This document shows positions 10,335 through 20,139 of a stretch of DNA of 27,049 nt, piece after piece (the first letter of the stretch is position 1; each line of letters opens with the position of its first letter). The position numbers and the translations under genes are program-made. The notes under the pieces were generated by a model. It did no database searches, had not been told where the DNA came from, and worked only from the letters and a program-made list of their open reading frames with translations. Origin of the DNA: Mycocentrospora acerina (lineage: Eukaryota > Ascomycota > Dothideomycetes > Pleosporales); contig JAKUHH010000125.1 of assembly GCA_022701365.1 (NCBI GenBank), forward strand, positions 1 to 27,049, given 5' to 3'.

Positions 10335-10605
10335 AATAAACGCTTCTCGCCGCAATAGCGTTTTCTATAGCAACAACGTCGCCGGCGGCATCAGGTTCAT
10401 CGCAGCATCAAAGTCACCGACGGATTCAGCGTCACCGACAGAATCGGCGTTACTTACAGAATAAACGTTTCTTGCCGCAACAGCGTTTTCTACAGCAACA
10501 ACGTCGCCAGCAGCATTAGGTTCATCGCAGCATCAAAGTTACTAACAGATTCAGCGTCACAGACAAAATCAACGTTATCTACAGAATAAACGTTTCTTGT
10601 TGCAT
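10335..10605. repeat. 125-bp tandem repeat, about 2.2 copies
   Basis: AATAAACG starts units at 10335, 10460 and 10585, a spacing of 125 bp. The interior (GACGGATTCAGCGTCACCGA) resembles the 54-bp units at 6628-7205 over roughly 40 bp, and it holds the same position relative to copy B as that array does to copy A. The second unit has TTAGG, TTACT and CATTAG where the first has TCAGG, TCACC and CATCAG. Confidence 0.8.
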
Positions 10606-10675
10606 TAGCATTTATTATAAAATGTTTTATATACTTACAGATTTTTATTGTAGTGTGCTCTGCTTTGTATAAACT

Positions 10676-11256
10676 GCACAGGGTTAGCAGCACTAAGTCT
10701 GCTGCTTAACCTACTTTGTGTAGGCTAGGTTAGGTAATCCCTACATTTATCTACTCTTCTAAGCTAAACGTTTGTGCATGCACACATTTTCTTAGAAGCA
10801 ATAACAACAAGGGACTAGTTACATCCTCTGCAGCATAACAGAACTCCGCCAATAGCTGTCATTAGCTGCTATTAGCTGCAATTGGCAGTTTAACTCTGTC
10901 TGCTTGACGCTACAAACAGCAATTTTACAACACCTTGTTATTTATTGTAAATAGCAGCAGCCTTTAGCACAAGGCCGCTAGCTGCAAACAGCAGCGTATC
11001 AGAAAAGGCCATTTACTAAGCTTTGTAATTTCCTGTTCTTTAGGAAAACCTTTACTTTCACCGCTCACCAAACATAGTTTGCCCACAATAGATCAGCTGC
11101 CTATTGCAGTTAATTACAACTAATTTCCCAACCTGCCTTACACATAATCAGCCGCAACAACTCCACTCTAAGTTACTAATATTGCGCAAATTAATCATCT
11201 TTTCTCTACTTATATCTTCCTACTGTGTGTTAATCCCCTCTGCCTTTATTATAGTC
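10676..11256 (+). repeat. Duplicated upstream region of SNF2-like copy B
   Basis: Matches 7484-8136 in blocks, for example TTAGCAGCACTAAGTCTGCT at 10684. The coding phase of copy B is stop-free from 11104 to 11293, so the N-terminus may start earlier than the position homologous to the copy A ATG, which here reads ACG at 11257. Confidence 0.7.
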
Positions 11257-14200
11257 ACGCGTAAACTGCAGGTACCTAACTTTAACTATTCTTAGAAGCT
11301 AACTTAAGACAATAATATACTTTAAGGCTTTAATATAACTGCAGCCTAATATTCTAATCTTAAGTCGCAATTTAAGGAGATCCTTTAAAAGATTAATCTA
11401 GATCTTTATCCCTACTACACTGCACAAGAGAGGTTACAGAGACAGAGGCACGTTAAGAAATTCTACAACTATGTCCCTAAGTTCTGTAAGGTTCCTAAGG
11501 AATAGAAAGATTAGGCAGTTTTAAAGATCATGTCAGACACAAGGTTAAAGATAAAGAGGAGAAAGCCAAACAAGCGAAGTGCTAGTGCAGTAAAGCACAA
11601 CTCTAACAGTAACAACAACAACAATGACAACGATAACAGCGACAATAAGACACCTACAAGGAAGAAGATAAAGATTGTGCAATTAAAAGAGCTCCCTAGG
11701 ATACGCCGCAGCTTATTCCTGTCCTTGCAGATTCAAAGTGTCTTACAGGAAACTATACGCTTGTTCTAAAGCATAAGTCTAAGCAAGAATTTTAACTTAA
11801 ACAGAAACATTAAGTTCTAAACAATGCTATCTAATAAGTTAATTGCTATATTTAGGGCAAAAGATGTAATAGGCAATAGGAAGGACTCTCTGTTATAGAC
11901 CCTGTTAGCACAGGAAGCTAAAGATAACAGTTCTAATACGTCTAGCTTTTCCTTTTCTAGAGTCTTGTATCTCTCACCTCAAGATTGTCAGGATATGCCC
12001 TTGCGATCTTAAGCTGCTCTGACTTTTACAATAGATAAAGTTTTGTTTTTAAAAACTCTAGTCTTTTTAACAAGCCCTGCTATTTACTGCATAGATGTAG
12101 ATTCTGACAACACAACTGCAAAACCTTTGTTGCTTTTACTAAATCTATCTCTATTACCTCTACTAAATCTATCTTAACAGCCTCTACAGGATCTAACTTA
12201 GCTAGTTCTACAGGATCTGACTTAGATGCCTGTGTTAAATCCATCTTAGTTGCCTGCGCTAGATCCATCTCAGTCGCCTGCGCCAGATCCATCTTAGTCG
12301 CCTGCGCTAAATCCATCTTATCTAGCTGCACAGGATCCAACTTATCTAGCTCCACAGGATCTATCTTATCTAGCTCTAAAGGATCTATCTTATCTAGCTG
12401 CACAGGATCCAACTTATCCAACTCTACAGGATCTAACTCATCCAGCTCCACAGGATCTATCTCATCCAGCTCCACAGGATCTATCTCATCCAGCTGCACA
12501 GGATCCAACTTATCTAGCTCTACAGGATCTATCTTATCTAGCTGCACAGGATCTAACTTATCTAGCTCCACAGGATCCAACTTATCCAGCTCCAAAGGAT
12601 CCATCTCATCCAGCTGCACAGGATCTGACTTATCTAGCTCTAAAGGATCCATCTTATCTAGCTGCACAGGATCTAACTTAGACGCCTGCGCTAAATCTAT
12701 CTTAGTTACTTTAGCAGGATTCTCTAAAGCTATATGATGATCTTGCATCTTTAGTAAGAACAGTTAAAGTAGAAGCTAAGAGAACTTAACAAAAAGGCGT
12801 TGTTTTAATTCCTGACAACTCTGATAGTGCAGTTACTTTTTTAGAACTTAAAGAACGTAATTATAAAGAGAGGAGTAATAATAAAGAGAGGAGTAATAAT
12901 AAAGAGAGGAGTAATAATGAAGAGAGGAGTGATGATAAAGAAAGTGACAATAAGTATAATCCTAGGAACAAGGAAGTATTGCAGTTTACGCTTGCCTTAA
13001 AGAAACAGTTTAAAAATAACCTAAACTTAGACAGACATAAGGATAGAGATAAGGATAAGGATAAGGATTAGGAAGTGGATGAAGAGAATGTAGAAAAAGG
13101 CGATAAAGACAAATTAATAATCAATGCCGCGCTTTAATACGCAAGTGAGCAGCTAGCAGCCTAAACTGCTAGCAAGGTTGCAAAGAGAAGGGCAATTAAA
13201 ATATAGGAACAATCTGCTAAATTCTTCAGCATACTAGTGTCTACATTGCAAACACAGCTAGGGAAAGATATGTATATTCCCTTGCCTGCTAGATTTAGCT
13301 TATGCAAAGACTTTGCAGTAATGCCTTACTAAGTAGTAGGTAGTTGTGAGACCTACTACTTGTTATTTAGCCCCCTAAGAGGCTGTCTTTAGGGTGACAA
13401 AATAGGCCTTAGAAAAACAATACAGATTCTACTTGCGTGGACCTTTAACTACATCCTTGTTATGCAAGTAAACAACATCCCCTTGCCTCTAACACAACAC
13501 CTGCAGCTTAATCCTAATACAAATACCTTAAACAGTGTCCCTCCTTAAGTTAGGGCTACTTTTATATTAGCAAGCCCTTAGGGAATTAAGTTGTTTCTAC
13601 AAGACTTTGCCAAGATGTACAGAGACAGTTGCCTACTAAACAACGTCCCTGCTAAGTAGCGCCCTAAGTTTGTGATCTTACACGCACTTAGAAAGCTAAT
13701 CTGCAAGCAATTTAGTGGTGCTAAGGCTAGACTCTACTATTCCCTAACACCTAAGGAGTAGGCTAAGATTTTCCCTTCTCTAGATTAGAGTTAATTACGC
13801 TCAGCATATAATTTCCCTAACAAGCTTAATAGTAAATATGTTAATTAGATAAAGGCGAGCAGCTAGCTATCTTTAAATGGCGCCACTAACACACAGCTAA
13901 GTCTAACTAGCGCATAATTTATTATTTTAAGCATAAATAGGTTATAGAGAAGCAGGGTAAGCTGTGCATAGCCTCTAGACTTTAACAGAAGGGCTTACTG
14001 CACACTAGTTTTAGATGCCAGCAAAATCCCTAGCGCTCACCATGCAAAGAGGGCAAAGGCAGTAGCAGCTATTTAAGCACTTAAGGCTAAGTGGATCTTA
14101 AGCGCGTCAAGCAAGGCAGACAGAAAAGGCTTTAACTAGGCAACTCAACAAGCAACATACACAGATGTAAAAGGAAGTACTTAGTACGTCACTATAGTTG

Positions 14201-15954
14201 TTAATCTCTTCTTTGCAGCCTAGGTTGTTGTTAATAAGCTTTATGCTGCAGGCAGCAAGGACACGCTTATATATACGCAAATTATTAATCTGCTTGCTTG
14301 CAACCTAGACAACAACTTAAGGTCTGGTTTCACAGCTGTAACTAGCTCTGCTCTAGCTAATAGCATTAGCACTACTATAACGTTTGCGACAAAGGCCTTA
14401 AAGCAACTGTTAAGCAGTACCTCTACAAACATAGATGTTCATAAGATAGCTAGAATTAACGTAGCCATATTTAAGACGCAGTAGAACAAGGTATTAGCTA
14501 TGTATAGAAACTAACAAAAGGACGCGTTTATTAGCAAAGGCAAAGGCAAAGGCAAGGAGAAGGGTCTTACAATTCTAGAGCGGCTGTCTTAAGACAAGGA
14601 CATCTCGCACATGTTTAACACGTTTGCAGCAATCATTAAGACGTACTTTATTGCCTGCAACAAGGAAACCTAAGATCTGTAGGGCTAGAAGCTACAGCTT
14701 GTTAAAGGAGTGCTAGAAGTTAACTACATCTACCTTAAACACAGTCTAAAATACCACAACAAGCTAAAGGAGATTAAGAACAGCATTCTTACTTCAGCTA
14801 ACAACATATTTTAAGAGCAGATAAGAGAGTAGGATGAAAATGGCTAGATTAGAGATATGCTAGTAAAGCCTGCCCTTAAGAGCGCTAACCCTACCGCGTA
14901 CTATAACGCTTGTATTCTTGCAAGTCTTCTAAACCTAATTACTGCAATTAAAGAATAGCAAGTTAATCACCCTAATTATCCTGCAGTTGTCAGCCTAGGC
15001 TGCACATAGAGTTACGCGTTAGGATTAACTAACCTTGTTATAACAGAAGCCCTCGCTAATAAGGCGTCAATCTGCAACTCCTTTTTGTAGGAAATAGCCC
15101 AGAAGGCGTGCAAGGGTTCTGCTAAGGTTTAACACATACTTAACAAGATTAACACGTTAAGCAAAGAATTATTGTACACTGTCTACCCTAGCGTTAACAG
15201 TAACCTTGCAGGAACAAAGTTGTCTTACAAGAGCAAGTACGTGCTGATTACTAACTTGCGCTTGTGCTAAGCAATTATATAGTGTTAGATTGTGCAAAAA
15301 TATAGACAAAACAGCACAGTTATAATTAGAAACAGTAAGCAGCGTATAGACGACGTTCTAAAGTAGAGAAAGGTTTAGGACAGCACTACTAAGAAGGTTA
15401 ATAACAAGTGCTTTATTATAGTAGCTAGACTGAAGGTGGTCTGCCAGTTGTTAGACCTTGTTAAGGGCCACGTGTTAGAAGGACTAGAACCCCACCCTGT
15501 CAACGCTGATGCTGTGCAAGCATTAGCTTGCTAGCATTAGATTAGTTAACAAGCTCCTGTTGTCAAAGTAAACTAGCTTGTACATAAGAACTCTGACATA
15601 GAGCAGTCTATCTGTGCTTGCAACATAATAAAGAACAAGTTTGCAAATTCAGTCAAATCTAAAGTAGTAGGTAGTTTGAATCAGGAGGGCTCTAGCGCTA
15701 GGGAGAGTAGCAGGAGTGGTTTGTTTAGCAATAATAACATGTATAATAATAACATGTATAGAATGCTAAATAAAGTGTAGTAGTGGGAGAGAACGCTTGT
15801 TACAAGATTACAACTTACATCAACAAATAATGTAGAGTTACAAAGGAGAACAAATACAATTAATAGTTAGTTAGATAATGCAACAGATTACTGCTTTATG
15901 AAGTGTCTAGTTTAATGCAACAAGTCACAATGTCTTTTATTAACCTCTTTATGA
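11257..15954 (+). pseudogene. SNF2-like ATPase gene, copy B, full length with in-frame stops
   Basis: One frame of about 1,565 codons runs without an indel to a TGA at 15952-15954. The order is an N-terminal block shared with copy A (in-frame ATG at 11530), an 8-residue repeat domain (12145-12710), then KERSNN repeats (12868-12921) and a charged linker. Next come PY-stop-VVG (13324), GDKIGLRKTIQ (13393-13425) and LVLDASK (about 14008). GLRKTIQ matches the SNF2 motif I GLGKTIQ with Gly changed to Arg. LVLDASK followed by a conserved-looking ALKAKWILSA stretch resembles motifs II and III with DEAH changed. I could not place motifs V and VI, so the C-terminal 500 residues are unassigned. Dozens of TAA/TAG codons interrupt the frame, which has no internal TGA. 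The ACG at the copy A start position leaves the true start unknown. The degenerate motif I and II residues suggest an inactive ATPase even apart from the stops. Confidence 0.65.
12145..12710 (+). repeat. In-frame 24-bp array in copy B, about 23 units
   Basis: 24-bp units such as CCAGCTCCACAGGATCTATC encode Pro/Leu-Ala-Pro/Ala-Gln-Asp-Leu/Pro-Ser/Thr-His/Tyr in the gene frame. The stop-free minus-strand stretch at 12080-12748 (Asp-Pro-Val-Glu-Leu text) is its shadow. The unit corresponds to the copy A array but differs in most residues except Asp-Leu-Ser. Confidence 0.85.
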
Positions 15955-16084
15955 ATTGCGTGCAATTCTAAATAGCAAAGAAAAGAATTTAACTGCAAGA
16001 TGATGGTGGGAAAGATCTATAAGAAAAACAACATTTAATTAGGTAGCAGCAGAACGCAAATTAGTCTAGATAACATCAGGTAGC
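15955..16084. other. Short spacer after copy B
   Basis: Sequence between the TGA of copy B and the 117-bp array. No gene or terminator-like structure is evident. Confidence 0.5.
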
Positions 16085-17180
16085 AGTAAATATTAGCATA
16101 TAGAAACAATAGGATGTAAATGACAGATAGCTGTAAGATGAAGGTGTAGTCAAAAGAATTACTAACTAAGTGAGTGGCAGCTGATAGCGAGTTGATGCAA
16201 ATAGCAGTGAACGGCAGCAATCAGCAACAAATGACAGTTAACTGCAAGATAAGGCGGTAGAAGAAATTAAAGGAATAATTAACCAAGTAATTAGCAGCTA
16301 ATAATAAGTTACTGCAGATGGCTGTAAATAGCAGCAATCAGCAACAGATAACAGTCAACTGCAAGATAAGGCGATAGGGGAAATGAAAAGAACACTTGAC
16401 CAAGTAATTAGCAGCTAATGACAAGTCACTGCAAATAACTGCAAATAGCAGCAATCAGCAACGAATAACAGTCAACTGCAAGATAAGGCGGTAGAAGAAA
16501 TTAAAAGAATAATTAACCAAGTAATCAGCGGCTAATGATAAGTTACTGCAGATGGCTGTAAATAGCAGCAATTAGCAACAAATAACAGTTGACTGCAATT
16601 TAAGGCAATAGGAGAAATGAAAAGAACAATTGATCAAGTAATCAGCAGCTAATAGCAAGTCAATGCAAATGGCAGTGAACGGCAGCAATCAGCAATAAAT
16701 GACAGTCAACTGCAAGATAAGGCAATAAGGGAAATGAAAAGAACACTTAACCAAGTAATTAGCAGCTAATAACAAGCTACTGCAGATAGCTGTAAATGGC
16801 AGCAATCAGCAACAAATGACAGTCAACTGCAAGATAAGGCGATAGGTGTAGTAAAAGAAATCACTGACAGGGTAAGTGGCAGCTGATAGCAAGTCAATGC
16901 AAATAACTGTAAATAGCAGCATATAGCAGCAAATTAAGGCAAATAACAGATAATTAGAAGTTGAAGTAATAGGAGTAGTTAGGGATGCAACAGATCAAGT
17001 AAGCAGCATCTAATAGCGTAGAGTAGCACATTGCAGTATAGAGCAGTATGTGGCAGTATGTGGCAGTATATAGCAGTATATTGCAGTAAGTAACAGTATA
17101 TAGCAACAATTCGCGGTAAACATCAGTTAATTAGAAGATAAGGTAATTAGAGTTTTTACAGAAATAACTAATTAAGTAAT
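16085..17180. repeat. Tandem array in 117-bp register
   Basis: CAATCAGCAAC-type anchors occur at 16218, 16335, 16452, 16569, 16686 and 16803, exactly 117 bp apart. Flanking units are degenerate. Units contain CAACTGCAAGATAAGGCG, CAAGTAATTAGCAGCTAAT and the shared GCAAATAGCAG core. Toward 17030-17110 the array changes into 10-bp GCAGTATGTG/GCAGTATATA repeats. There is no open frame across it. Confidence 0.9.
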
Positions 17181-17543
17181 TAGCAGCTAATAACAAGCAG
17201 AGCAAGTAGTTAAGAATAGTAGTACATAGCAGTACATGACAATAAATAGCAGCATGTAGAGGCATAATGTGGTAAATAGCAGTACGTAGCTGCTAATTGT
17301 AATTTAAATTAAGTTATAAATCTTCAGGCTTAAGCAACACTATTGCTTTAGTTGCTGCCTTAATTAGCGCATTATGCAGCTTGTTAAAGTTTAGGTTAGA
17401 CATGTGTTTTATAATGTCACGCAAGTTTAGCTGTCACTCGCACAGACATAATTACTAGTAGCTAGAGACATAAATCTGCGCACCTTATGCGCACCTTGCT
17501 GTACACAATTACAATACCATATATTATACATCTTTTATTTACT
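17181..17543. other. Array remnants, then upstream region of the unknown gene
   Basis: Degenerate TAGCAGTA 10-mers continue to about 17300. From there to 17543 is AT-rich sequence upstream of the 17544 frame. I see no additional gene. Confidence 0.5.
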
Positions 17544-19205
17544 ATGCTTTAGGAGGACGTTCTTCGTGCTGCTTCTTCTGATGCAGACAGTGCTGCCGAG
17601 TACTAGTCCCCTAACCTGTCACGTTAATACTCACCTCTGTTAACAGACTACCAGAAACTTCTCGCCTAGACTAGCGTGTCCCTAAGCTAAAACCACACTA
17701 CAGCGCAGCACTAGATTTAAAGTGCAGGTTAGATTGTTCCTAGGCAAATTGCCTGCCTACCTGTCTTTGTTGCGCACTTGCTAGCATTAGCTGTATAGCT
17801 TTTGCAGGAATTGCTACTAGAAGACGCAATCCTAGACACAACTTAGGAGCAGCTTACACGCGCTATCTATTAAGACATAGAACCTTCTACTCTAGACGTA
17901 GATAAATGTATGCAAGATGCTAAACAAGAGGAGGAGGTAATAACAGAGCAGCAGGCTTAGCTAACCTTGCTATTGCGTGTAGAAAATAAAGAGAGAACTA
18001 TAGTACAAACGCGAAACAGGCGCAGCAGTAGCAGCAGCAGCAAGAGAAGTCAACAAGCTACGCTAGAGCGTGTAACCACCGTCAGTACTGTCACCAATCA
18101 CACCTGACAGGCAGAGACCTAGCGACAGAAAAAAGTAGAGCAGCAAGCAAAAGGTTGTTATGTGTTGCTAGGTCTTGTAGAGCCTAACACAAAGGCACTA
18201 GCTAGCAAACAGTTAGCCTACCTTTCTATTCTTCTGTAGCAGGAACTGACCCTTTCTTAGATATTTATCTAGCCTATAGGCAATAATAACTTCTTCTACA
18301 CATGTCTATCTCTATACTGCACAGCACTAAACATGGTTAAAAAAGCAAAGGAGCTAAGAAACTTAACCTTGCAGCAAAATGCCTAATCTTTCCTTAGCAG
18401 TTAGCAACACTATAGTAGTCCTTTCCTTACTATAACAACTAAACCGCTTGCCTAAAGCAGTTAAATCTTCTTGCAGGCTACACATTTAGCAGGCGCCTTA
18501 TTCTAAAGCGTCTAGCAAGTTGTGACGCACTGCAAAACGCAGCTTGCTGCTGTCTATGTCTAGTATAGATAGGCTATAGCTTTCCTTGCCCGCGCCTATG
18601 TAGAAAAGATTGCAAGCCTTAAGCTAGAGGACAGTCAACGCAGCAACCACAAGGGACGCGAAAGACGTGGGAATGTCCGTGCGGAGGCCAAACATGCTCT
18701 AATAGAAGAATTGCTAGGGATTCCCCTAGCCGCCTTTAACTGCAGAATTCATCAGGCCTTACGCTAGTACTAGGCTGCAGAAGCGCTAGGATAAGGAAGT
18801 CTTTGCCTTATGCCTTACAACATTATTAATACGTCGTAGGTTAAGCTAACTATGCAAACACCTAAGTAGCATCTCTAGCTAAGGGTTGTAGAGAAGGTTA
18901 ATCCTAAAGCTATTGCTATTAGTTGACAGTTAGATAGCTGGCTTAGTGCTAAGTGTCTTGCTAGGGGTCTAATCGCTCAGCATAAGTTACTCAGTATTAA
19001 GTCACCAGTAATGCAGCCTTCTTAACAAATTAAGGAAGTCCTGGACAGTAAGGAAGAGAGTAGTAACAACAAAGAAGAAGAAGAAGAAGAAGAGGACAGT
19101 AGTCAAAGTAATGTTGCAAAAGCCTTAAGCAATAGTAAGTCTGTTTGTAGATCAAACAGTAGCAAAAGGCAGCTAACATTATTTAAATTATTCTAGCTAG
19201 CATAA
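17544..19205 (+). pseudogene. Unknown protein frame, about 554 codons, with in-frame TAA/TAG
   Basis: I do not recognise the family. From ATG 17544 one phase runs with coding-like codons and no TGA to TAA TAA at 19203-19208. The N-terminus (EDVLRAASSDADSAAEY) is acidic. A Ser-rich basic patch (RRSSSSSSKRS) lies near residue 158. A hydrophobic, aromatic-rich middle is followed by a basic block with RGNVRAEAKHALIEELL near residue 390, and a Glu run lies near residues 510-518. About 40 TAA/TAG codons follow the same pyrimidine-preceded pattern as the helicase, so many probably replaced Gln or Trp. The stop at 19203 may itself be an eroded codon, because the phase stays free of TGA for some distance into the next array. 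It sits between two minisatellites and is transcribed away from the SNF2-like copies. It may be a host gene or an accessory gene of a mobile element. Confidence 0.6.
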
Positions 19206-19324
19206 TAAGTAATAATTTTATAGCAATAGAAAAAATATCCTTAGGTTTTCTTCTTTTAAGGTTACCTACCTTAAACAATTAGTAATTACATTGCGATTTG
19301 CATGGTAAATCTAAGAAGCGCTCT
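19206..19324. other. Spacer with no recognised gene
   Basis: Short AT-rich stretch between the unknown frame and the next array. The upstream reading phase may extend into it. Confidence 0.4.
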
Positions 19325-19925
19325 TTCTGCTGTAAATAGCAGTAATATGCTGTAAATAGCGGTGTTCTGCTGCAAATGGCAGCAATCTCTAGCAAACAAA
19401 AATTCTTGAAGCGATTAGCAGCAACCTACTGAAAATAGCAACAATTTACTGTAAACAGCGGCAATCTACTGTAAATAGCAGCAATCTCCAGCAAACAAAA
19501 ATTCTTGAAACAATTAGCAGCAACCTACTGCAAATAGCAACAATTTACTGTAAATGGCGGCAATCTCCAGCAAACAACAATTCTTGAAACAATTGGCAGC
19601 AACCTACTGCAAATGGTAACAATCTACTGCAAATAGCAGCAATCTACTGCAAATGGCGGCAATCTCCAGCGAACAACAATTCTTGAAGCGATTGGCAGCA
19701 ACCTACTGCAAATGGCAACAATCTACTGTAAATAGCAACAATTTACTATAAATAGCGGCAATTTACTGTAAATAGCAGCAATCTCCAGCGAACAAAAATT
19801 CTTAAAGCAATTAGCAGCAACCTACTAAAAATAGTAACAATTTACTAAAAATAGTAACAATCTACTGCAAATAGCAACTATCAGTTGCAAATAGCAGCAA
19901 TCTACTGCAAATAGCAATTATCTAT
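19325..19925. repeat. Minisatellite of about 20-bp monomers with a higher-order spacer
   Basis: Monomers such as TACTGCAAATAGCAGCAATC are interrupted by blocks containing CAGCAAACAAAAATTCTTGA. The ATTCTTGAA anchors lie at 19402, 19501, 19580, 19680 and 19798 (the last as ATTCTTAAA). The spacings of 99, 79, 100 and 118 bp are close to 5, 4, 5 and 6 monomers. Only low-complexity, stop-rich frames occur. Confidence 0.9.
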
Positions 19926-20139
19926 AGATTAGGGATTAACGTGCAACATCATACTTGTACATAATGCGTTTTAACCTTTCTCTTACTTTTCATTCTAATT
20001 TATTTTATTTTACATTAAATTCTTTGTTTTTAATAAATTTAAATTTCTTTTATAATTGTACTGCATCTTTCAACCTATATGTTATTAAAACTGTAGAACA
20101 CTGATCTAATAAACCCTACTGCGTTATTGCGTAAGCTTA
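19926..20139. other. AT-rich spacer
   Basis: Poly-T and ATTTAAA-rich sequence downstream of the large minus-strand gene, probably its 3' flank. No gene is seen. Confidence 0.5.
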
